Positions 1-8,061 of a stretch of DNA of 64,000 bases are shown piece by piece; within the stretch, counting starts at the first letter, position 1; each line of letters begins with the position of its first letter. The translations under genes were made by a program, and so were the position numbers. The DNA is taken from assembly GCA_032052615.1 (NCBI GenBank), contig DAMBWF010000003.1, forward strand, positions 1 to 64,000. The letters run 5' to 3'. The stretch comes from Pseudomonas_T sp032052615. Its GTDB lineage: Bacteria; Pseudomonadota; Gammaproteobacteria; Pseudomonadales; Pseudomonadaceae. The notes beneath the pieces were generated by a model. That model saw only the letters and a program-made list of their open reading frames with translations. It did not search any database and was not told where the DNA came from.

Positions 1-82
1 TCCAGCCTCTCATGGCGCTGATTCTAACCGTCGGACTTTTCGTACAGAACCTAGGCGAGGACTCGGGATTGCTTCATGAAAA

Positions 83-107
83 AGCCCTGGCGCAAGACGC
101 CAGGGCT
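83..107 (-). terminator. Rho-independent terminator of the aminopeptidase gene
   Basis: A perfect 10-bp inverted repeat (AGCCCTGGCG / CGCCAGGGCT) with a 5-nt loop. On the minus strand it is followed by a short T run. It lies about 40 nt past the stop codon of the minus-strand aminopeptidase gene, so it should end that transcript. Confidence 0.85.
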
Positions 108-143
108 CGTATCGGACCGACAGGCCCTAGGAACACACTTGCC

Positions 144-1745
144 TTACTTGATCCAGTGATCGCCCCAGTGGGTGATGTCCTGGACGTCCGGCGCCAGCCT
201 GGCCTTCGGTTTCGACGCGGCGATCTCGTCGTCGATGACCTGGGTGGAAAGCGCCAGCCAACTGGTAACGAAGGCCATGGCATCGCCATTGATTTCCAGG
301 GCTTCGTTGTCGATGTTGCTCATGTTGTCGCAGGCCTGGTGGTAGCACTCGTCGAAGGCCTTGCCCGCTTCGCCGCCATACTTGGCCGCTTGCTCCGGCG
401 TTTTCACCACTTCGGCGCCGCTGAATAGACCGCCGAAGGAGATGCCCTGGCGGAAGAACTCGGCGTAATCGGAGCGGAAGGTGATGGCGTCGCCCTCGGA
501 TTCCAGGCCACGCAGGCGGTAGTATTTCTCGAACAGCTTCTCGACGGCACCCGAGCCCGGCGGGCCCTTCAGGTCATAGACGGAGCCGTCGCCGTCATAG
601 ATGAAGTACGCGAAGTTCGGCGAGCCGATCATGTCGAAGTTCAGGTAGGTCTTGATCTTCGCCCGTTCCGCGTCGCTCAGTTGGTTGACGTAGTAGGTCG
701 AGCCCACCAGGCCGGACTCCTCGGCCCCCCACCAGGCGAAGCGCACTTTGTTCACCGGGTAGGTCTTGCGCATCTGCAGGGCCAGTTCGAGGATCGCCGC
801 GCTGCCCGAGCCGTTGTCGTTGATGCCAGGACCTTCGGGGACGGAGTCCAGGTGACCGCCGACCATGATCACGTTGTTCGGATTGCCGGTGCGGGTTTCG
901 GCGATGACGTTGAAGGTCTGGGTCTTCTCCCGGACCACGTCCACCACCAGGTTGAGCTTGAGTCCTTCGCTCTGGGCCCAGGCCACGCCATTGTCATAGG
1001 TGGCGAAGATCACCGGGATGCCGCCTTTGTAGCTGTCCCCCAGGGTGGCATTCAGCAATCCCTTGCGGTCGTCGCTGTCGCCTTGGTTGAAGAATACGAC
1101 GCCCACGGCGCCCGCCGCCGCGGCGTTCTCGGCCTTTATTTGGTAGGTGCAGGTACCCCGTTGGATCAGGGCGATGGAGCCGGCGGGGAAGTTGGCGAAG
1201 TCTTCCGCCTCGCATCCGCTGGTGGACTGGTTGCCCGCGCCCAGGGCCAGGTCGACCGGGGCCACCGAGGCCGTGACATTGCCCGCGTCGGTTTGGGACA
1301 GGTAAGTGAAATCCTTCTCCCAGACGTAGGTGGTTGGTGTCGGCTCGACGGCGCTCAACTGGCCCGGGCCTTTCGGATAGAAGGACGTGAACGGGAAAGG
1401 CTGGACGGTCACCGCGTAGCCGGCCCGTTGCAGTGCGTCCTTCACATAGTCGACCGAGGCCTGGTAGCCCGGCAAGCCGGCGGCCCGGTTACCGGAGTGA
1501 GCCTTGGCGATGTCTTGCAGGTCCTGTAGGTGCTGGCTGATGCGGCTGGCCTGCATGCAGCGCGGCAACCCCATGGGCGTGCTGTTGAGTATGCCCAGGC
1601 TGCACTCGAAGGGGTTGGGGCGGGCCGGGCTCCAGAATTCGTTGAGGAGGTCGCTCGGCTTGAGGGATTCGGCCAAAGCCGGAACGCTAAGGGCGAAGGC
1701 GAGGGAGCTGACAGCGATCCGTACGTGATTCACGTGCTTTGTCAT
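144..1745 (-). CDS. Secreted M28 zinc aminopeptidase (PaAP-like)
   Basis: A 533-residue secreted leucine-type aminopeptidase that releases N-terminal residues from peptides outside the cell. It has a Sec signal peptide (residues 1 to about 25, ending VPALA), an inserted PA domain (about 165-270) and an M28 catalytic domain (about 275-510). The di-zinc ligands and catalytic residues are visible: H298 (GGHLDS), D310 (INDNGSG), the Glu pair 342-343 (AEESGL), D371 (NFDMIG) and H469 (ECYHQACD). Length and motif spacing match the P. aeruginosa aminopeptidase PaAP, a quorum-regulated type II secretion substrate. The start has a GGAG eight bases upstream. I saw no clear las box upstream. Monocistronic, with its own terminator. 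Confidence 0.93.
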   Translation of the reverse strand: MTKHVNHVRIAVSSLAFALSVPALAESLKPSDLLNEFWSPARPNPFECSLGILNSTPMGLPRCMQASRISQHLQDLQDIAKAHSGNRAAGLPGYQASVDYVKDALQRAGYAVTVQPFPFTSFYPKGPGQLSAVEPTPTTYVWEKDFTYLSQTDAGNVTASVAPVDLALGAGNQSTSGCEAEDFANFPAGSIALIQRGTCTYQIKAENAAAAGAVGVVFFNQGDSDDRKGLLNATLGDSYKGGIPVIFATYDNGVAWAQSEGLKLNLVVDVVREKTQTFNVIAETRTGNPNNVIMVGGHLDSVPEGPGINDNGSGSAAILELALQMRKTYPVNKVRFAWWGAEESGLVGSTYYVNQLSDAERAKIKTYLNFDMIGSPNFAYFIYDGDGSVYDLKGPPGSGAVEKLFEKYYRLRGLESEGDAITFRSDYAEFFRQGISFGGLFSGAEVVKTPEQAAKYGGEAGKAFDECYHQACDNMSNIDNEALEINGDAMAFVTSWLALSTQVIDDEIAASKPKARLAPDVQDITHWGDHWIK

Positions 1746-2445
1746 GTTGTCTCCAATCCTTGTATGGAGGGCTTCCAGGGGTGGCCGGTGGGACTGCTAC
1801 CCCGCATAGTCCTTTACTGCGTTATTCGGACGTAACGAGCTTAGTTGCTGTTGGTGGGGACGCCGGAGCTTCATCCGGATTTGCGATGAAGCACAAATTT
1901 CGACTGAGCACGTTCGAGGCATTTCGCGTCGACCGTCTCGATTCGGCGGGACACGGAGGGAAGGGTCTTGCGAGGCGCATGCTCAGTTCTCGCCAGGCTT
2001 TCAACGGTTTTTGGCTGTCAACCCCTTGACTTGTACACAAACGGAAACTTCGGAACGGGCTACCTGCCTTTTTCTGACATAAGCCTGATCGAAAGCGATA
2101 TTTATCTATAAGTGATTGAAAAATAAGTATTTTTGCAATTGGTGAAATTTTCATCAATCTGACTCGAGGCCCCGTTTCAACGGGGTTACAGCGCTTTTCC
2201 ACCAAGTTCTCCACTGATTTATCCACAGGTTCTGTGGATTGTCCCGCTGTCGCTGACCGAGAACAACTCGGGCCATTTTTGACAAGTTTATTTCGGCATA
2301 AGAAGGGGTGAGTTATGAAGGCCGACGCTGACGTTTGAGGCCCTTTTCCAGGAATCGGGCCGTCTGTCGTATCCGCGAGAAAAGCCTCAACTTTTATTGG
2401 AGGTTGCCGTCAACCGGCTATATGGACTCTTTCGGGGACACGTTC
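1746..2445. other. 700-bp intergenic region
   Basis: No convincing gene. This is the divergent regulatory region between the aminopeptidase and the DUF5610 gene. It is AT-rich around 2060-2160, with a CCCCGTT / AACGGGG hairpin near 2170-2186 and a DnaA-box palindrome at 2219-2237 listed separately. Confidence 0.6.
2219..2237 (+). promoter_or_regulatory. DnaA-box-like sequence inside a perfect palindrome
   Basis: TTATCCACA at 2219-2227 is the canonical DnaA box. Its last eight bases form a perfect inverted repeat, ATCCACAG-GTT-CTGTGGAT, so a near-consensus box faces it on the other strand. No dnaA or dnaN gene is nearby, so this is not evidently oriC. It could be a DnaA titration or regulatory site, or chance. 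Confidence 0.4.
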
Positions 2446-3591
2446 ATGTCTGCCTTGACCTCACCCCTGCTGAACGGCGCGGCGCGCCAGGGATTTCTGT
2501 CTCAGCCCACCGTGCGTAATAGCGCCGATGCCCAGAGCACCTTGGCCAATCGCCTAGCCAACAGGCTGGGCATGGACCCGGCCTCTTTGTCCGCCAACCG
2601 GGAGGACTACACCCCGGACAAGGTGTCCGACCGGCTGCTGGGGTTCATCGAGGGACGGTTGAAGAGCGAGGCCGCCTCGGGAGCCGACACGGAGAAGATG
2701 CAGAAGCTCTTGTCTCAGGCCCGCGAGGGCATTGAGAAGGGGTTTTCCGATGCGAAGAAGATTCTCAAAGGGCTGGGTGTCCTGAACGGGCAGATCGCCG
2801 AAGATGTCGAGTCCACGTACAAGAAGATCACCGACGGGTTGGACAAGCTGGAAAAGGCCTACGGCGGCACGCCCAGCGCCAAGCCCGACAGCGCCTCGCT
2901 GTCCACCACCTATAGCGAACGCACCCAGGTATCCGCCCAGACCTTCGATCTCCAGGTCACCACCAAGGACGGCGACAAGGTGAACATCTCCGTTGCCCGC
3001 GCCTCCGCCGACTGGTCGAAGAGTGCATCCGCTCGCGACGCCTCGGGCAGCGTGACCGCCCGCGAGTCCGGTCAATTGCAGGTCGGCAACTGGAAAGTGG
3101 AGGTGGATGGCGAACTCAGCGACGATGAGAAAGCCTCGCTCGCCGATCTGATGGACAAGGTGCAGGATTTGTCGGGCAAATTCTTCTCCGGTGATCTGTC
3201 GGGAGCCTTCGACAAGGCGGTGAAGCTGAACCTGGACGGGACGCAACTGGCCTCCATGTCGCTCAACCTGACCCAGACCCGCATGCGCCAAGCCACCGAC
3301 GCCTACAGTGAAGTCGCCCAACAGGGCGGTGCGCAAGGCGAGGCGTCGAGCGCGGTCAACGGCACGCTGCGGGACTATGCGCAAAGCATGCTCGATGCCC
3401 TGGGGACCGCGGGCGATATCGCGGCGGATGGCAAGATGATGCTGCGCGATCTGCTCAAGGGCGGCTTCGCCCTGAGCGAGCAACTCGACCAGGCTCAGCA
3501 AGACAAGGCGGAGAAGCTCAACAACAGCCTGCTCGACGGTTTGCAGAAGCTGAATACGAGGGGTTCTGACAAGACGGCCCTGGCTTCCTGA
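2446..3591 (+). CDS. DUF5610 domain-containing protein
   Basis: A cytoplasmic-looking protein of about 381 residues with no signal peptide or membrane segment. The N-terminal part (about 40-135, with TPDKVSDRLLGFIEGRL and a helical stretch to about 160) resembles the DUF5610 family of pseudomonads and other gammaproteobacteria. The remainder is polar, rich in Ala, Ser, Asp and Lys, and predicted largely helical. Its function is unknown. The start was chosen at MSALTSPLL because a GGGG lies 8 nt upstream; an in-frame ATG at 2422 is also possible. The gene precedes a small glutaredoxin-like gene by 45 nt, but a -10-like TAGACT in that gap means the two may be separate. Confidence 0.7.
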   Translation: MSALTSPLLNGAARQGFLSQPTVRNSADAQSTLANRLANRLGMDPASLSANREDYTPDKVSDRLLGFIEGRLKSEAASGADTEKMQKLLSQAREGIEKGFSDAKKILKGLGVLNGQIAEDVESTYKKITDGLDKLEKAYGGTPSAKPDSASLSTTYSERTQVSAQTFDLQVTTKDGDKVNISVARASADWSKSASARDASGSVTARESGQLQVGNWKVEVDGELSDDEKASLADLMDKVQDLSGKFFSGDLSGAFDKAVKLNLDGTQLASMSLNLTQTRMRQATDAYSEVAQQGGAQGEASSAVNGTLRDYAQSMLDALGTAGDIAADGKMMLRDLLKGGFALSEQLDQAQQDKAEKLNNSLLDGLQKLNTRGSDKTALAS

Positions 3592-3636
3592 GGCGTGCTA
3601 GACTGCGCGCCTCGTTCTGGATAGAGGCATGGGGGA

Positions 3637-3873
3637 ATGCTGCCGGAATGCCAGTTGTTCGGCACCCTCGGGTGTCATCTCTGCGAGCATGCCGAGGCGG
3701 TCCTCATGCCGTTCGTGGCGCGCGGCCTGCAGGTCGAATTGGTGGATATCGGGGAGCGCGCGGAGTCGGTCGCCGCCTATGGGATACGAATTCCCGTGTT
3801 ACGCCGTCTCGATAGCCAGGCCGAACTGGATTGGCCTTTCGATGCCGCTCGTGTCGCCAACTTCCTATGCTGA
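3637..3873 (+). CDS. Small glutaredoxin-like (DUF836 type) thiol protein
   Basis: A 78-residue thioredoxin-fold protein of the glutaredoxin/DUF836 group. The redox motif CHLC (in LFGTLGCHLCEHAEAVL) sits at the expected N-terminal position, and IRIPVL supplies the cis-Pro of the fold, so thiol-disulfide chemistry is likely; the partner is unknown. GGGGGA directly upstream of the ATG is a good ribosome site. A strong terminator follows 15 nt after the stop. Confidence 0.8.
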   Translation: MLPECQLFGTLGCHLCEHAEAVLMPFVARGLQVELVDIGERAESVAAYGIRIPVLRRLDSQAELDWPFDAARVANFLC

Positions 3874-3887
3874 AACTGTTTTTCCCA

Positions 3888-3911
3888 AGCCACTCGTCCG
3901 AGTGGCTTTCT
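3888..3911 (+). terminator. Rho-independent terminator
   Basis: AGCCACTC / GAGTGGCT stem with a 4-nt loop followed by TTTC, just after the glutaredoxin-like gene. It separates that gene from mprF. Confidence 0.8.
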
Positions 3912-4048
3912 CGTTCTGGCGGGTACCGGATCGGTCCGTCCGCGAGTCTTCGAGCCAGGCCACCTGATCATTTCCCAACCGTACGCGCATAGCCTTGGAA
4001 GGGCGGCTTGTCGCCGCCTACTCTGAGTACGACAGCAAGAGGTGCTCG

Positions 4049-6697
4049 ATGCAGGTCGATTCATCGCCCGACGCCAGTCAGGCCAGTCTGGATATCCCTC
4101 TGGTAGAACAGCCGACGCGCCTGCGCTGGCTGGAACGAATCAGTGCCTATCGGCAGCCCATCGGCCTCGCCCTGACCCTGGGCCTGTTCGTGCTGGGCTT
4201 GCTGGCTTGCTGGCATTTGCTGCACGAGCTGGACCCCGACAGCCTGCGCCAAGCCATGTTGGAAGTGCCCGGCAGCAGCCTGCTGGGCGCGCTGGCCGCC
4301 ACGGTGGTGGGGTTCGTCAGCCTGCTGGGCTACGAGTGGTCCGCCAGCCGCTACGCCGGGGTGAAGTTGCCGCCCGCGCGCTTGGCCCTGGGCGGTTTCT
4401 GCGCTTTCGCCGTGGGCAACGCCGTAGGGTTGTCGCTGCTGTCCGGCGGTTCGGTTCGCTATCGCCTGTATGGCCGCGAGGGGCTCGGGGCGGGGGATAT
4501 CGCCCGGATGACGTTGTTCGCCAGCCTGTCCCTGGGGTGCGCGCTGCCGCCCTTAGCCGCCCTGGCGGCTCTCAGCGACCTGCCGGATGCCGCCCATGCC
4601 TTGAAACTGCCGATCTGGGCGGTCGCCCTGCTGGCACTGGCCATCCTGGCGCCCATCGGCCTGCTGGTGATCCATTTCGCCCGGCGCCGCCAGCCCGACC
4701 GGTCGGTGCCCGGTTGCGTGGATGTCCGCATCGGTGGCCGGCTGATCCGCCTGCCGGGCCTGCGCCTGGCCAGCCTGCAACTGCTCATTACCTTGGTGGA
4801 CGTCTGTGCCGCGGCGATGGTGTTGTACCTGCTCTTGCCGGACGCGCCGCCCCTCGGGGCTTTCCTGCTGGTCTACCTGCTGGCCCTGGCGGCCGGCGTG
4901 CTCAGTCACGTGCCGGGTGGCGTTGGGGTCTTCGAGGCGGTACTGCTGGCGGCCTTCGCCGGGCAAGTCGGCGCGGCGCCCCTGGCGGCCGCCCTATTGC
5001 TGTACCGGCTGATCTACGTCGGCCTGCCGTTGGTGCTGGGCTGCTTGCTGTTGCTGGCCAACGAGGGACGGCGTTTCTTCTTTCCCGCCGGACGGCGGGC
5101 GTTCCGGGTCATGTCGGGGCTGGCCGCGCCGGTGTTGTCGCTGATGGTGTTTCTGTCGGGCGTGGTATTGCTGTTCTCGGGCGCCACGCCAGCGGCGGAC
5201 ATGCGCCTCGAACACCTGAGCTTCCTGGTACCGGACAAGCTGATCGAAGCCTCCCACCTGACCGCCAGCCTGATCGGGGTCCTGTGCCTGCTGCTCGCCC
5301 ATGGCTTGCGTCGACGCTTGTCGGCGGCCTGGGTGCTGACCGTGGTGCTGCTGCTGATCGGCGCGATCCTCTCCCTGCTCAAGGGCTTCGATTGGGAGGA
5401 GGCGAGCCTGCTGAGCCTGACGGCGGCGTTGCTGGCGGTGTTCCGGCGAGCCTTCTACCGGCCGAGCCGCTTGCTCGAGGTGCCGTTCTCTCCCTTCACT
5501 CTGGCCGCCAGCGCATGCGTATTGGCGGCCGCCATCTGGCTGATGTTCTTCGACTACCAGGACGTGCCGTATAGCCACGAGCTGTGGTGGCAGTTCGCGA
5601 TCGACGCCGAGGCGCCGCGTACCCTGCGGGCCACCCTGGCCAGCGGGATGCTGCTGGCGGCCATCGCGCTGGTCTGGCTGCTGCGTCCGGCGCCGCCAGT
5701 GATTCATCGGCCCACCGCCGAGGAGTTGCAGCGTGCCGCCGCCATCGTCCGCCGCTCCGATCAGCCGGACGGCGGTCTGGTGCTGACCGGGGACAAGGCG
5801 CTGCTGTTCCATCCCCAGGGCGAGGCCTTCCTCATGTTCGCCCGCCATGGGCGCAGCCTGGTGTCGCTTTTCGACCCCATCGGCCCACCGATCCAGCGCG
5901 CCGAGCTGATCTGGCAATTTCGCGATCTCTGCGACCGCTACCATGCGCGCCCGGTGTTCTACCAGGTTCGCGCGGAGAACCTGCCGTTCTACATGGACAT
6001 CGGCCTGACGGCTCTCAAGCTGGGCGAGGAGGCGCGGGTCGACCTGAGCCGCTTCGACCTGGACAGCAAGGGCAAGAAGGACCTGCGCTACACCTGGAAC
6101 CGGGGCCAGCGGGACGGCCTGAGCCTGGAGTTCCACGAGCCCGGTCAGGTGCCCCTGGCGGAGCTGAAGGCGATTTCCGACGCCTGGATGCTGGGCAAGC
6201 AGGTCAGGGAGAAGGGCTTCTCCCTGGGGCGCTTCGACCCGGCCTATCTGCGACACTTCCGCATCGCCGTGGTGCTCGACCAAGGCAAGCCCGTGGCCTT
6301 CGCCAACCTGCTGGAGACCGATAGCCTAGAGATCGCCAGCCTGGACCTGATGCGCGTGCATCCCGAAGCGCCGAAGCTGACCATGGAGTTCCTGATGCTT
6401 GGCCTGATCCTGCACTTCAAGGCCCGGGGTCACGCGTATTTCAGCCTCGGCATGGTGCCCTTGGCCGGATTGCAGCCCCGCCGGGGCGCGCCCTTGCCGC
6501 AGCGGCTGGGGGCCCTGGTGTTCCGGCGCGGCGAACAGTTCTACAACTTCCAGGGGCTGCGGCGCTTCAAGGATAAGTTCCAGCCCGACTGGGAACCCCG
6601 CTACATGGCCGTACCCGCCGGGCTCGACCCGTTGCTGGCGCTGGCCGATACCGCCGCCCTGATCGCCGGTGGCCTGACTGGATTGGTAAAACGCTGA
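4049..6697 (+). CDS. mprF: Bifunctional aminoacyl-phosphatidylglycerol synthase/flippase MprF
   Basis: An 882-residue inner-membrane protein that transfers an aminoacyl group from aminoacyl-tRNA to phosphatidylglycerol and flips the product outward, lowering surface charge and raising resistance to cationic peptides. The N-terminal half (about 35-540) has many hydrophobic segments (flippase domain). The C-terminal third (about 560-870) is the DUF2156 synthase domain, with FDPIGPP, DLSRFDLDSKGKKDLRYTWNRG and FYNFQGLRRFKDKFQPDWEPRY. In P. aeruginosa the homologue makes alanyl-PG and is paired with a hydrolase gene, as here, so alanine is the likeliest substrate. The start has AGAGG at the right distance; an upstream in-frame start at 3995 lacks this. 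The stop overlaps the next start by one base. Confidence 0.93.
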   Translation: MQVDSSPDASQASLDIPLVEQPTRLRWLERISAYRQPIGLALTLGLFVLGLLACWHLLHELDPDSLRQAMLEVPGSSLLGALAATVVGFVSLLGYEWSASRYAGVKLPPARLALGGFCAFAVGNAVGLSLLSGGSVRYRLYGREGLGAGDIARMTLFASLSLGCALPPLAALAALSDLPDAAHALKLPIWAVALLALAILAPIGLLVIHFARRRQPDRSVPGCVDVRIGGRLIRLPGLRLASLQLLITLVDVCAAAMVLYLLLPDAPPLGAFLLVYLLALAAGVLSHVPGGVGVFEAVLLAAFAGQVGAAPLAAALLLYRLIYVGLPLVLGCLLLLANEGRRFFFPAGRRAFRVMSGLAAPVLSLMVFLSGVVLLFSGATPAADMRLEHLSFLVPDKLIEASHLTASLIGVLCLLLAHGLRRRLSAAWVLTVVLLLIGAILSLLKGFDWEEASLLSLTAALLAVFRRAFYRPSRLLEVPFSPFTLAASACVLAAAIWLMFFDYQDVPYSHELWWQFAIDAEAPRTLRATLASGMLLAAIALVWLLRPAPPVIHRPTAEELQRAAAIVRRSDQPDGGLVLTGDKALLFHPQGEAFLMFARHGRSLVSLFDPIGPPIQRAELIWQFRDLCDRYHARPVFYQVRAENLPFYMDIGLTALKLGEEARVDLSRFDLDSKGKKDLRYTWNRGQRDGLSLEFHEPGQVPLAELKAISDAWMLGKQVREKGFSLGRFDPAYLRHFRIAVVLDQGKPVAFANLLETDSLEIASLDLMRVHPEAPKLTMEFLMLGLILHFKARGHAYFSLGMVPLAGLQPRRGAPLPQRLGALVFRRGEQFYNFQGLRRFKDKFQPDWEPRYMAVPAGLDPLLALADTAALIAGGLTGLVKR

Positions 6698-7977
6698 TGT
6701 CTCTCACACGTCGTGGCCACCTGTTGGTGTGGCCGGTGCTCTTGATCGGCCTGTTAGTAGTCGCATGGTGGCTGTGGTTAAGGCCGCCGCCCGAGAGCCG
6801 GATCGAAACCGTGACCTTGGCTGATGGCGGCGCGGCCGTTCATGCCGTTCCTGGCGTTCCCCAAGGCGAGCGAGTGCTGATCGTGGTGCCGACCGGCCAG
6901 GGCCTGACCCAGGCGCAACTGCTGGCGCTGGCCAACGCCAACGGCGCCGAGTCGCTGCAGATGGAGTTGCGCGACGGGCAGGATTGCGAGGCCCTGGCGC
7001 AACGCCTGAAGAACGCCCGCGAGCGCCTGGGCGGCGAACCCACCCTGGTGGCCGGGATCGGGCCGGGCGCGGCCTTGGCCTGGCGCTGGCTGGCCGGCCA
7101 GGCGAGCGACAAGGCGCGGGCCCTGTCGGTGGATTTCGCCCTCGACCATCCCGACTGCCCGCAACAACCCCTGCCGACCCGGGTCGAACACGGCCGCTGG
7201 AGCGTGGCCTGGAACGATAACCCGGACGACGACAGTGCCCGGTTCGCGCGGGATGTGAGCAATGCCGAGACCCTGATCGCCGACTACGACACACCGCTGC
7301 CGGTCCTGCTCGACCGCGAGCTGCAACGCCTGCTGCAAGGCGCCGGCGAGGCGATACCGGTGGTGGAAGTGCCCGCCGCACCCGGCAAGGGAAGCGACAC
7401 GGTGAGCCTGTTCTATTCCGGCGACGGCGGCTGGCGTGACCTCGACCGGGACGTGGCGGAGCAAATGGCGGCGCTGGGTTATCCGGTGGTGGGGGTCGAT
7501 GCCCTGCGTTACTACTGGCAGCACAAGACCGCCCAGCAGTCCGCCGTCGATCTTTCGAACCTGATGAAGCGGTACCGGGAAAAGTGGGGCGCCCGGCGCT
7601 TCGTGCTGATGGGGTTCTCCTTCGGCGCCAACGTGCTGCCCTCGATCTACGCCCAGTTGCCCGAGGCCGATCGCCAGCAGGTGGATGGCATCTTCCTGAT
7701 GTCCATGGAACGCAGCCTGAGCTTCGAGATCAAGGTCCAGGGCTGGCTGGGCAAGGCGGGCGAGGAGGCCCCGGTAGGGCCCGAGCTGGCCAGGCTGCCG
7801 CCTGAAAAAGTGCTGTGCATCTATGGCAAGGAGGAGGCCGGCGAGAGCGGTTGCACCCTGCCCGAGTCGACGGGCCAGAACCTGGAGTTACCCGGCGGCC
7901 ATCACTACGACGAGGACTACCCGGCGCTCGCCAAGCGGCTGGTCCAGGCGATCCTGGAGCGCCAGAAGCGCTCGTAG
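6697..7977 (+). CDS. acvB: AcvB/VirJ-family alanyl-phosphatidylglycerol hydrolase
   Basis: A 426-residue protein with an N-terminal membrane anchor (about 10-28) and a periplasmic alpha/beta-hydrolase domain of the VirJ type. The nucleophile elbow GFSFG places Ser308 as nucleophile; LPGGHHYDEDY near the C-terminus supplies the probable catalytic His. In P. aeruginosa the gene next to mprF encodes the hydrolase that removes alanine from alanyl-PG, so synthase and eraser are made together. The one-base overlap of stop and start indicates translational coupling with mprF. A bidirectional terminator follows. Confidence 0.88.
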   Translation: MSLTRRGHLLVWPVLLIGLLVVAWWLWLRPPPESRIETVTLADGGAAVHAVPGVPQGERVLIVVPTGQGLTQAQLLALANANGAESLQMELRDGQDCEALAQRLKNARERLGGEPTLVAGIGPGAALAWRWLAGQASDKARALSVDFALDHPDCPQQPLPTRVEHGRWSVAWNDNPDDDSARFARDVSNAETLIADYDTPLPVLLDRELQRLLQGAGEAIPVVEVPAAPGKGSDTVSLFYSGDGGWRDLDRDVAEQMAALGYPVVGVDALRYYWQHKTAQQSAVDLSNLMKRYREKWGARRFVLMGFSFGANVLPSIYAQLPEADRQQVDGIFLMSMERSLSFEIKVQGWLGKAGEEAPVGPELARLPPEKVLCIYGKEEAGESGCTLPESTGQNLELPGGHHYDEDYPALAKRLVQAILERQKRS

Positions 7978-8010
7978 CGCGGCCGCATCGCCGCGCGCGA
8001 TTCGACGACG

Positions 8011-8048
8011 AAAAAGCCCCTGGCCACTTCCATGGCCAGGGGCTTTTT
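8011..8048. terminator. Bidirectional terminator between acvB and kup
   Basis: A 16-bp perfect stem (AAAAAGCCCCTGGCCA and its complement) with a 6-nt loop. The A run on one side and T run on the other let it act for both convergent genes. Confidence 0.92.
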
Positions 8049-8061
8049 CTTGGAGGCCCAC

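Noticed and set aside
2150..2300. Chromosomal origin around the DnaA-box palindrome
   Set aside because: Only one perfect box, no box cluster, and no dnaA/dnaN/gidA genes.
4994..6283. Long minus-strand open frame opposite mprF
   Set aside because: A high-GC shadow: Gln/Arg/Gly-rich, no domain, and fully opposite a well-conserved gene.
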